64,000 nt of DNA, taken from positions 1,075,986-1,139,985 of the forward strand of contig OU452239.1 of the NCBI GenBank assembly GCA_911728455.2, in the 5' to 3' direction. The notes below the pieces were generated by a model. It did no database searches. It had not been told where the DNA came from and saw only the letters and a program-made list of their open reading frames with translations. The position numbers and the translations under genes are program-made. Below are positions 60,901 to 64,000 of this stretch, piece after piece. This DNA is from Marthasterias glacialis. Lineage: Eukaryota > Echinodermata > Asteroidea > Forcipulatida > Asteriidae. How positions within the stretch are numbered: the first letter of the stretch is position 1; every line of letters starts with the position of its first letter.

Positions 60901-62131
60901 AAGCACAGCCGGTCATTCTTTTCAGAACGGCACCTCAACTCAAGCAAGAGATTGTTTTTATGTACATTGGTTGCACGTTGCCGCAAACCTAATACTAGAC
61001 TGTATCTCCACCATAAACGTTTCAAATCTTTATTTACTTTTTGTTAATATTCCAGGGCGAGGGTGTAAGTTTATTTGTTGTGATCCTTTCTTAAAGATGA
61101 ATAACTATAAAGACTTCATACTGAAAAAAAACCTCTTATCGAGTCCAAATGAAATAGGCTACTCGTAAAACTCAGCATAGTACAACACATAGTGTCTTCA
61201 CCTACAGTCAGAGCAACAGTAAAACTTTCTGAATAGGGTTTTTTGTGGTGTGTCTTAAATGTCATAAAGTTTCGCCAAAACTGATCTCCATGTATACATT
61301 TCTTCTCCTGAGATTTAAACTACTTGTAATCATAATTATTTGTAGACAAATAAAACAAGTCATTTAACCTTCTTTGCATCACCTGTTCAGAACTCCCTCA
61401 TACCAAGGTTTTTCACCATTTTCTCCTGACTCGGACGACGGATTGAGCCAAAATTATCATTTGTTTTTTGTTTAATTTGTTTTCTTCCAAGTATATATTG
61501 AATCAGGCAAAGTAAGAACATTGAACTATCAGCTTTACAAATAATGCCTTTAACTTCGATGATGTTAATTTAACTTGTTCATGTTGTTAAAATCTAACTT
61601 TTATAAAGTATAGTCACTGACCGCACTCTTTAAAGTGACAATTTAACACTTAGTTTTTAGAGAAGGTAGTAGAATATAATAATGACCCGCTCTCTTAAGG
61701 AAGAGAGTAAAATCTTACACATTTTATAAGAAAAATGCATGCAAACAGAATTTTTAAGGGTGTAGTAAGGGCACAGGGAAATAATGTAGTCTTCAGCATG
61801 GCGGGTGTTGATGTAGGAATCAGTTCCGGTTCGTGAATTCAGAACAAACACATCAGAACTTACAAGATGGAGATATTTGTGACTGTCAGCAAAGGGAAGT
61901 TTAGACACAATTCCCACACATCGGCAGTGTTTCAAACGTTAATGATAGACAACCAAAAAAATGAGCCTCCAGATTTAAAACAGTTCATTAAGTTTCCGTT
62001 CATCACTCAGTCAAGAAGTAATTTAAAATCGATTTACCTGTTTCCGTTGGTGGTATCGGTGGTTCAGACTGCACGCACACAACGCAGGCCAGGAACAAAA
62101 ACCCGGCTAAAAGCGGGAATTTAGCCTCCAT
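36011..62131 (-). CDS. mesh: Mesh/SUSD2-like membrane adhesion protein, 23 coding exons
   Basis: Exons in transcript order: 62038-62131, 58785-58909, 57662-57748, 56809-57033, 55838-55975, 54240-54405, 53612-53875, 52796-53001, 52184-52296, 50916-51230, 49914-50046, 48308-48440, 47630-47782, 46252-46407, 44303-44448, 43481-43607, 42372-42626, 42097-42179, 40961-41093, 39442-39621, 38113-38240, 36803-36988, 36011-36163. All introns are GT-AG and every phase joins, giving 1232 codons. Order of domains: signal peptide 1-22, NIDO about 100-275, IPT/E-set 279-366, AMOP about 470-666, VWD 667-865, sushi 947-1017 and 1021-1077, membrane segment about 1086-1111, tail to 1232. This is the layout of Drosophila Mesh, a smooth-septate-junction protein of gut epithelia; vertebrate SUSD2 shares the AMOP-VWD-sushi half. 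An epithelial surface or junction role is inferred. Boundaries were read by eye; the 3' end is the least certain point. Confidence 0.9.
37275..37400 (-). mobile_element. Fragment of tRNA-Glu-type SINE
   Basis: TCCAGTCCAACGTGGGAGG, GTGGTCCACAAAGGTGAAAG and GGCAGGGGAAAAAAA match in minus orientation the head of the SINE at 54952 and 41212. Lies in intron 21 of the Mesh-like gene. Confidence 0.55.
38113..38240 (-). CDS. mesh: Mesh-like exon 21: transmembrane segment
   Basis: [20 protein letters not shown] then [20 protein letters not shown]: about 25 hydrophobic residues followed by a basic stop-transfer stretch, so type I topology. The frame continues open into the intron to 37747, but that extension is repeat-derived and lacks support. 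Confidence 0.9.
38540..38720 (-). mobile_element. LINE fragment: reverse transcriptase C-terminal tail
   Basis: Minus-strand frame reads [20 protein letters not shown] then [11 protein letters not shown], matching the 'VP-x-x-x...G-x-RAFS-x-AP-x-LWN-x-LP' pattern of CR1/L2-like elements. Inserted in intron 20. Only the last part of the frame remains. Confidence 0.65.
38945..39035 (+). mobile_element. tRNA-like SINE head, GAGAGCTCAGTTGGTA type
   Basis: AGAGCTCAGTTGGTACAGCG is an A-box half and CGCTGGGTCAAATCCCACTA a weakened B box. A sister lies in minus orientation at 51262-51350. Confidence 0.55.
39303..39414. mobile_element. CTAGGTGGCAGCAGAC MITE, copy 2
   Basis: AACAGGAGGCAGCACGC (left) and GTCTGCTGCCACCTAGTGAT (right), with TTCTCGAAAATGTGCAGAAC inside. 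Lies 28 bases from the 3' end of exon 20. Confidence 0.7.
39442..42179 (-). CDS. mesh: Mesh-like exons 18-20: two sushi (CCP) domains
   Basis: Exons 18 (42097-42179) and 19 (40961-41093) form sushi 1 with four cysteines ([33 protein letters not shown]). Exon 20 (39442-39621) alone encodes sushi 2 ([41 protein letters not shown]). Splitting of the first and not the second sushi domain by an intron is visible. Confidence 0.9.
39720..39885. repeat. Dispersed repeat with CTTGGTGCCCCTTCAAA, copy 1
   Basis: CCTGGAATTACACAGAGGCC, TGGCCTTGGTGCCCCTTCAA and GTGCCCTTTGCAAAATGAAA recur at 53238-53342, 56165-56280 and 56535-56605. Class unknown. Confidence 0.7.
39892..40000. mobile_element. CTAGGTGGCAGCAGAC MITE, copy 3
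   Basis: AAGGTGGCAGCAGACTTACT at the left and GGTAAGTCTGCAGCCACAGA at the right, with CCATTGTTTGTGTAGTTCTG inside. It directly adjoins the preceding repeat. Confidence 0.75.
40105..40945 (+). repeat. Degenerate GTCATTGTTGCTGTTGTTTTG minisatellite split by a SINE
   Basis: Irregular copies of TTTGTCATTGTTGCTGTT flank the SINE at 40200-40548 on both sides (40120-40198 and 40556-40945). It is intronic and gives spurious Leu/Val/Cys-rich frames. Confidence 0.8.
40200..40548 (+). mobile_element. tRNA-Leu-type SINE
   Basis: GGGTGTCGTGGCCGAGCGGA, GGACTCAAGCTCTG (CAA anticodon loop), TTTCTGATCAGCAGAG and GTGGGTTCGAATCCTGGTTG are all present, then CTTGTGTCCTTGAGCAAGAC and the tail GATAAAGCGCTTTATAAA. 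One of the most complete copies here; inserted into a minisatellite in intron 19. Confidence 0.92.
41212..41398 (-). mobile_element. tRNA-Glu-type SINE
   Basis: On the minus strand GGTTGGCTCAGTGGTTTCTT, CCCTGCCTTTCACCTCTGTG (TTC anticodon loop) and GGACCCCGGTTCGAACCCCG form the tRNA part; a body with GGGTTTTCAGTCCCTACCTG and GGGGTTTTCCTCCCACTTCT follows. Matches 54952-55118. Confidence 0.85.
41763..42017. mobile_element. Palindromic MITE, TATGTGACTC family, copy 2
   Basis: Very close to 25055-25314, including ATTAAAACGACAGCACACTG and GTTTACGGTTCCAATCCAGA in the centre. It lies in intron 18, 80 bases from exon 18. Confidence 0.92.
42372..42626 (-). CDS. mesh: Mesh-like exon 17: post-VWD segment
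   Basis: FGQSW (junction) [20 protein letters not shown] then DPNFIPDF resembles the 'FG-x-SW ... SLF-x-Y' stretch that follows VWD in SUSD2 and Mesh; it continues [29 protein letters not shown], a Cys pair and helix before the sushi domains. Confidence 0.85.
42978..43290 (+). mobile_element. tRNA-Leu-type SINE, variant
   Basis: GTGTTGTGACCGAGCGGTCT and GAATGTGGGTTCGAATCCCG flank an altered anticodon region (ACACAAGTTTTGTATTTTAC); the body GACACTTGTGTCCTTGAGCA follows. Intron 16. Confidence 0.8.
43481..47782 (-). CDS. mesh: Mesh-like exons 13-16: VWD domain with GDPH site
   Basis: Exon 13 (47630-47782) starts [20 protein letters not shown] then [10 protein letters not shown]; exon 14 (46252-46407) [20 protein letters not shown]...; exon 15 (44303-44448) [20 protein letters not shown]..; exon 16 (43481-43607) [24 protein letters not shown] at about residues 671-674 is the known autoproteolytic motif of VWD domains in MUC2, MUC4 and SUSD2; 'GLLG-x-WD-x-x-x-x-ND' closes the domain. 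Confidence 0.9.
43719..43918 (-). repeat. Dispersed repeat with GGCTAAGRTTTTGCARTTMAC core, copy 2
   Basis: Inverted relative of 34725-34915 (ACTTGACAAAGCAAATAGAA, GAGAAAATGTCAAATTCACG, TAAATCCGGAACCAAGGCTG). Intron 15. Confidence 0.7.
44449..46251. other. Intron 14 of the Mesh-like gene
   Basis: Holds a perfect 14-base-stem hairpin (ACCCTTGTGCCAAG / CTTGGCACAAGGGT, 45375-45409), a GC-richer patch at 44580-44800 and a (TTTG)n run at 46016-46050. No other coding sequence can be supported. Confidence 0.6.
46741..47095 (+). mobile_element. tRNA-Leu-type SINE
   Basis: GTCGACGTGTCCGAGCGGTC, TTGACTCAAGCTCTGGTGTT, TCTGATCAGCAGAGTGTGGG and TTTGAGTCCCGGTCTTGACA are present. The body has an internal duplication (CCTTAAGCAGTGTCCTTCAG). 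Intron 13. Confidence 0.85.
47165..47385. mobile_element. Palindromic MITE with AAGGGAATA ends and GTAAAATTATC core, copy 1
   Basis: ACATGGTGAGGCCTTGTTCT / GAACTAGGCCTCGCCATTAT and TAGTTTTACCTCAACTTCGT / CTGGGTAAAATTATC are inverted pairs; outer words AAAGGGAATT and ATTCCCTTG mark the ends. Copy 2 is at 53343-53460. Confidence 0.75.
48001..48300. mobile_element. SINE tail, half MITE and inverted SINE head (composite)
   Basis: 48001-48145 is a plus-strand tail of the Leu-type SINE (CTCCCTAGGGAGCTGAGATG, GATAAAGCGCTGTATAAACA). 48146-48213 is the right half of the GTGGATTTCACAAAGCGC MITE. 48215-48297 is a minus-strand Leu-type head (GGCCGAGCGGTCTAGCACAC, GACTCAAGCTCCGG). It abuts exon 12. Confidence 0.8.
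48308..51230 (-). CDS. mesh: Mesh-like exons 10-12: AMOP domain
   Basis: Exon 10 (50916-51230), exon 11 (49914-50046) and exon 12 (48308-48440) give [73 protein letters not shown] and [20 protein letters not shown] then RPTRDC. The C-P-C start, CCYD and final APY-x-x-CC motifs are those of AMOP domains of MUC4, SUSD2 and Mesh. Confidence 0.9.
48441..49913. other. Intron 11 of the Mesh-like gene
   Basis: Contains a minus-strand Leu-type SINE fragment at 49668-49735 (CACTTGTGTCCTTGAGAAAG) and poly-T runs at 49780 and 49870-49890. Otherwise ordinary intron. Confidence 0.55.
50075..50600 (+). mobile_element. Retroposon debris including Penelope-like C-terminal fragment
   Basis: 50075-50150 has a SINE-tail word (AATTTATAAAGCGCCGG). 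The frame at 50434-50566 reads [20 protein letters not shown] then [12 protein letters not shown]. The 'RE-x-x-WI-x-x-LQT-x-x-PHGLN' ending resembles the C-terminus of Penelope-like element proteins. Short and dead. Intron 10. Confidence 0.5.
51262..51350 (-). mobile_element. tRNA-like SINE head, GATAGCTCATTTGGTA type
   Basis: Minus strand: GGGCTGGATAGCTCATTTGG, TAGAACGGCGG and GCTAGTTCAAATCCCACTCC form A- and B-box regions. Related to 38945-39035. It begins 32 bases upstream of exon 10. Confidence 0.6.
51351..52028. other. Intron 9, remainder
   Basis: AT-rich, with AATCAATCAATC near 51474-51498. A GGTGGGTAGACTATTCCAAAA patch at 51876 resembles LINE-tail wording but is too diverged to call. 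Confidence 0.45.
52029..52147 (-). mobile_element. tRNA-Leu-type SINE, 5' part
   Basis: Minus strand: CGTGTCGTGGCCTAGCGGCT, AACAGGCTCAAGTTCTGGTG, GTTGGTTCGAATCCCAGTCG and ACACTTGTGTCCTTGAGCAA. Lies 37 bases from the donor side of exon 9. Confidence 0.85.
52184..53001 (-). CDS. mesh: Mesh-like exons 8-9: linker between IPT and AMOP
   Basis: Exon 8 (52796-53001) encodes [20 protein letters not shown] then [20 protein letters not shown], a beta-rich segment; exon 9 (52184-52296) [20 protein letters not shown] then [17 protein letters not shown]. Family comparison would place this as the second E-set-like module of Mesh. Between them lies a TIR-repeat and a dispersed repeat. Confidence 0.8.
52472..52733 (+). 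repeat. Dispersed repeat copy 3 joined to half of the AAAGGGGCTGT MITE
   Basis: 52472-52655 matches the family of 34725-34915 (GGCTAAGATTTTGCAATTCA, GGGCTTGTCAAGTCCAGC). 52662-52733 matches the right half of 26099-26277 (CATGGACAGCCACAGGCTTG, AAGACGACACAGCTCCTTTA). Intron 8. Confidence 0.7.
53238..53460. repeat. CTTGGTGCCCCTTCAAA repeat copy 2, then MITE copy 2
   Basis: 53238-53342 repeats CCTGGAATTACACAGAGG and GGCCTTGGTGCCCCTTCAAA; 53343-53460 repeats AATTTTACCTCGACTTCGTC / CAGTAAAATTATCCAG and the CCTCACCATGTTTCAACAAC arm of 47165-47385. The two are abutted. Intron 7. Confidence 0.7.
53612..53875 (-). CDS. mesh: Mesh-like exon 7: IPT/E-set domain
   Basis: Reads [20 protein letters not shown] then [20 protein letters not shown], ... 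[20 protein letters not shown] ... [18 protein letters not shown] 'YP-x-GS-x-GGT ... C-x-SP' layout with two cysteines is typical of IPT/TIG-type immunoglobulin-like folds found between NIDO and AMOP in Mesh. An 11-base pyrimidine-poor acceptor (AAAATCACAG) is used. Confidence 0.8.
53925..54022. mobile_element. Palindromic MITE with GTGGATTTCACAAAGCGC ends
   Basis: TGGATTTCACAAAGCGCTAG / GTTTTGTGAAATCCC are the ends; AGGACTAGTCTTATCTCGAG and AAGTTAGGACTAG are inner words. Half of a sister element lies at 48146-48213. It sits 50 bases upstream of the acceptor of exon 7. Confidence 0.75.
54240..58909 (-). CDS. mesh: Mesh-like exons 2-6: NIDO domain
   Basis: Exon 2 ([19 protein letters not shown]..) and exon 3 (VNDNGVLSF) begin the region; exon 4 has [20 protein letters not shown] and [17 protein letters not shown]; exon 5 [20 protein letters not shown]; exon 6 [14 protein letters not shown]. 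The pattern 'NG-x-LSF ... APFWADVD ... FQ-x-VLATD ... GFNAGDG' is diagnostic of the NIDO (nidogen-like) extracellular domain. Exon spans: 58785-58909, 57662-57748, 56809-57033, 55838-55975, 54240-54405. Confidence 0.9.
54478..54949. mobile_element. MITE, AATAGACCGATC / GCCCCGCCTACC family, copy 2
   Basis: Left end CCAATAGACCGATCAATTAA plus GCCCCGCCTACC; right end TAGGCGGAGCTTAATAGATC plus AGTCTATTGG. 472 bases, non-coding, with ends well preserved. Intron 5, 72 bases upstream of exon 6. Confidence 0.85.
54952..55118 (+). mobile_element. tRNA-Glu-type SINE
   Basis: CAGGTTGGCTCAGTGGTTTC, CCTGTCTTTCACCTCTGTGG (TTC anticodon loop) and ACCCCGGTTCGAATCCCGGA with intact B box, then AGTTTTCAGTCCCTACCTGA and TTTGGGGTTTTCCTCCCACA. 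Best copy of the family in the window. Confidence 0.88.
55445..55740 (+). mobile_element. tRNA-Leu-type SINE
   Basis: CATGTCCTGGCCGAGTGGTT, GACGCAAGCTCTGGTGTTTC, GTGTGGGTTCGGGACCCGGT and CTTGTGTCCTTAAGCAAGAC, then AGAAGGGGTTTGCCCCGGTG. The tail ends 97 bases before exon 5. The variable arm is shortened. Confidence 0.85.
56165..56605. mobile_element. Repeat cluster: CTTGGTGCCC relics around a TTTCATARAGCTGTT MITE
   Basis: 56333-56521 is a MITE with GTTTTCATAGAGCTGTTTAA and CTTAACAGCTTTATGGAAAT ends and CTTAGCAGAAAATAGGTTCC inside. On each side lie diverged copies of the CTTGGTGCCCCTTCAAA repeat (AAGTGCCCTTTGCAAAATAA; ATTGCCTTGGTGCCCTTGAA), suggesting insertion into one or two older copies. 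Intron 4. Confidence 0.65.
57749..58784. other. Intron 2 of the Mesh-like gene
   Basis: 57820-58210 contains many CATTCAATTT / ATTCAAATT words without fixed period. No other feature. Confidence 0.45.
59085..59490 (-). mobile_element. LINE fragment: reverse transcriptase C-terminal tail
   Basis: Minus strand reads [20 protein letters not shown] then RSHSQSLL; after a frame change, [20 protein letters not shown] then [17 protein letters not shown]. 'G-x-AP-x-YL-x-x-L ... P-x-R-x-LRS ... LWNKLP ... FK-x-LLKTQLF' is the hallmark C-terminus of CR1/L2-like elements. At least one frameshift. A tail with GCGCATTGAGACTATG follows. Intron 1. Confidence 0.85.
59632..62037. other. Intron 1 of the Mesh-like gene, remainder
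   Basis: Poly-T/poly-G at 59636-59670, repeat words of the 30840/23440 type at 59695-59845, a TACTACTAC-rich stretch at 59875-59935, a GC-rich patch at 60340-60450 with readable frames on both strands but no recognised family, a poly-G run at 60750-60766, and a partial copy (61405-61465) of the element at 10966-11245. Confidence 0.5.
62038..62131 (-). CDS. mesh: Mesh-like exon 1: start codon and signal peptide
   Basis: ATG at 62131 opens [20 protein letters not shown] followed by [11 protein letters not shown]: a short charged start, a hydrophobic core and a likely cleavage after VQS. The donor CAG|GTAAAT leaves phase 1. The first intron, 3.1 kb, is the longest of the gene. Confidence 0.85.
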
Positions 62132-62175
62132 TTTCCCCTCTGGTGGCAGAAGTTTTTAAAGCGCAACCAACAATT

Positions 62176-62187
62176 CAAGATGGCGGC
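62176..62187. promoter_or_regulatory. YY1-like motif at the Mesh-like promoter
   Basis: CAAGATGGCGGC is a strong match to the YY1 core (AAGATGGCGGC), 45-56 bases upstream of the start codon on the gene strand. YY1 sites of this kind often lie at or just downstream of transcription starts, so it may fix the start of one or both directions. Confidence 0.4.
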
Positions 62188-62220
62188 AGTCGTTGAATAC
62201 TATCTCCCGCCCTTCGATTA
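62180..62220 (+). CDS. Possible divergent first coding exon
   Basis: ATG at 62180 in good context (AAGATGG) reads MAAVVEYYLPPFD and reaches a GTATGT donor-like site at 62221 in phase 2 (TA|GTATGT, giving Tyr). Without splicing the frame continues YVQ to a TAA. The peptide looks like a conserved N-terminus, but no second exon was found before the window ends. The two ATGs would lie only 48 bases apart, so 5' leaders would be very short or overlap; the ATG may also simply be part of the YY1 motif. Confidence 0.25.
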
Positions 62221-62224
62221 GTAT

Positions 62225-62764
62225 GTACAATAACCGACGCTATTTTGTAACCCAGCCCCGGTTCATAATACACGGGCAAAGGTACACAGACGGCTGTCCA
62301 AAGTTCAACTCGCCTAGCATTTGGCGTGTTAGCCTGTGCTTGGCATTGCTGGTTATCCATTAACTTAATATAAACTAATAAGCTTTATTTGATATGATTC
62401 AGTTGCAAACGATGAGTGTTTTGAAAACATAATTACGTTTTGACTCTTTTCTGACCCCCCCCCCCCGCCCCACCCTGGCGGTAAACCAAATCAACTCTTG
62501 CGAGTATCCTTATTAATAAAATCACTGCTACGTCCTTATTGTCTTGACTAATGCACAATGCCTTTTGAATTGTTAACAAACGAATTACTACCACAGCAAC
62601 ACGTCGTTCCTTTTGTGGATAATTGTAGGTGTATATTTGGTCTAGGCCAACACTCTTGTTGACAGCACTCAGCAACTTTTTTTCCACTCAACTGCGACCC
62701 CCAGTCAAAAACGTATAGCAGTATTGTTAAAGGTAGAAGGATTGGTATTCATACAAGCATTTTT
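62225..62764. other. Upstream region of the Mesh-like gene
   Basis: No further gene recognised. A poly-C run lies at 62454-62466. Confidence 0.4.
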
Positions 62765-63005
62765 TATTAGTCAGTCTGATAGCTTACTGATCATGAAGTT
62801 CATACCAGTACCAATCTTCAATAGAAATGTTTCTGTCTGAACTTTCAAAGTCGAGAAAATATAAAATGAAGACCCCGATTTTAATTTCGATTGTAACAAC
62901 CGAAATAAAGGACAATGTGTTTAGGCCTACATGCTGAAAATGTGCACAGTTTTTCATTATTTTCTCCTGACTGGGGCGGCGGATTGAGCCCACATTTCCA
63001 CAAGT
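62765..63005. mobile_element. Dispersed non-autonomous element, copy 2
   Basis: Inverted relative of 10966-11245: GAAGTTCATACCAGTACCAA, TTTAATTTCGATTGTAACAA and CGGCGGATTGAGCCCACATT in mirrored order. Confidence 0.7.
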
Positions 63006-64000
63006 TTTTTTTCATGTAAAATTATAATTATTGCATCACAAATTAAGAACACTGCATTATCAGCTTTAGCTTTACCTTTAATTAGCTCAACTGCTTTTCA
63101 AAACATAACTTGCAAAAATACTCACTGCCCAATTACTGATTGTACAGTGATTAAATTAGTCACTCCTTCTGATTATTTTGAGCAATTCTAATCCATAAAC
63201 AGCTCAGTGGGAGTGTGTTATTGCACATTCCGCATGTCTGACGACATTATTGACACAGTGTTAGATATTAACCACATGGGTATGTTGCTTTATGCTTTCA
63301 TGGTCTTATCTTGATCGTCGTTTTGTTATGTAAATTATTAGTTTTTTTCTGTTTTGAGTTAACATTTTCAGTTGAAAGCATCATGTCTCTCTTCTCTTAA
63401 ACTGAAAGCCAGAGAAGGTACGGCTGTGCTTATTCAGTGGCGTAAACAGAGTGCGTGTGTGGCGTGGGGGGAGGGGGGCTATGGTGTAATTGGTAGGCTA
63501 TCACAGTTAAAACATCTTTTGTGCTTAATTCGTGAATTAATTAAGGATGTTTGGAGAGGGTATTTTATTATGGTTCAGTAAATCAACTAACATCACTAAC
63601 AACGTGTAGGCCTACAGTCTTGCGCTTCTTGCAAATGGTTTCTCTTGGTGAAGTATAGCCCCCTACCATTATGTCTCACTCCACCAACTAAAAAAACACC
63701 GGGTTACACCACAGTGTTTATTAGATGAACAAGTCTGTAAACTTCACCGAAAACCGGGCCCGTTGAATCTTAGAACGGTTAGTGTTAACCTGAGAATCTG
63801 TCCGGCCGACAGAGACCCAGTTGAGGTCAAACTCTGACCCCGGACGTTTAACGACGAGAACACTTCACATCCAGAACAGTGCACACTTTGCTCAAATGCA
63901 TACATTTACACATCAAAATATACGTTTCGCCAAAAACTGTTTTATTGTTTTGTTCTTAGCACGAAAAAGACAAAGTGATCTAGTTGAAACAAGAACATTT
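63006..64000. other. No gene recognised
   Basis: AT-rich sequence to the right edge. A later exon of a divergent plus-strand gene could lie here or beyond, but none can be supported. Confidence 0.4.

Noticed and set aside
1-64000. Retroviral, LTR or Polinton-type elements
   Set aside because: I saw no long direct terminal repeats and no protease, integrase, capsid or envelope pattern; the reverse transcriptase tails found are of non-LTR type.

Overview
The window looks like a nuclear fragment of an invertebrate deuterostome, most likely an echinoderm (possibly a sea star; the class is inference). It is AT-rich and gene-poor, has spliced genes with small exons in large introns, and is crowded with short palindromic DNA transposons (MITEs), tRNA-derived SINEs, degraded LINE tails and simple repeats. 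Two host genes can be read with confidence.

(1) An NHLH/HEN-type neuronal bHLH transcription factor lies on the + strand as one uninterrupted 134-codon frame (20465-20869). Its last 70 or so residues are nearly identical to vertebrate NHLH1/NHLH2.

(2) A large multi-exon gene on the - strand runs from 62131 down to 36011. I resolved 23 coding exons with consistent splice sites and phases, giving 1232 codons plus stop. The protein has a signal peptide, NIDO, IPT/E-set, AMOP and VWD (with a GDPH site) domains, two sushi domains, one membrane segment and a Tyr/Pro-rich tail. This is the architecture of Drosophila Mesh (smooth septate junction), related to vertebrate SUSD2.

Layout. 1-20300 is intergenic: a 20-bp minisatellite at the left edge, Penelope-like tails, several foldback elements, LINE tails, a (CAA/CAG)n tract (9690-10022), a 7-bp satellite open in all frames (13500-14200) and a tRNA-Leu-type SINE. 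20300-21200 holds the NHLH gene. 21200-35550 is intergenic: degenerate telomere-like CCCTAA repeats (24390-24865), then a 3.5-kb tandem array of tRNA-Gln-like units (26325-30180) interrupted by a 782-bp terminal-inverted-repeat element, then a field of foldback repeats (30390-34360). 35550-62200 is the Mesh-like gene, whose introns carry most of the SINEs and MITEs. 62200-64000 is upstream sequence with one possible short divergent first exon (62180-62220).

The two genes show no functional link. The most unusual structures are the tRNA-Gln-like satellite, which appears to have arisen from a SINE and shows higher-order periodicity, and the stop codon of the Mesh-like gene, which lies inside a consensus splice donor. 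I recognised no retroviral, LTR or Polinton-type element, no CRISPR array and no convincing functional tRNA or rRNA gene.
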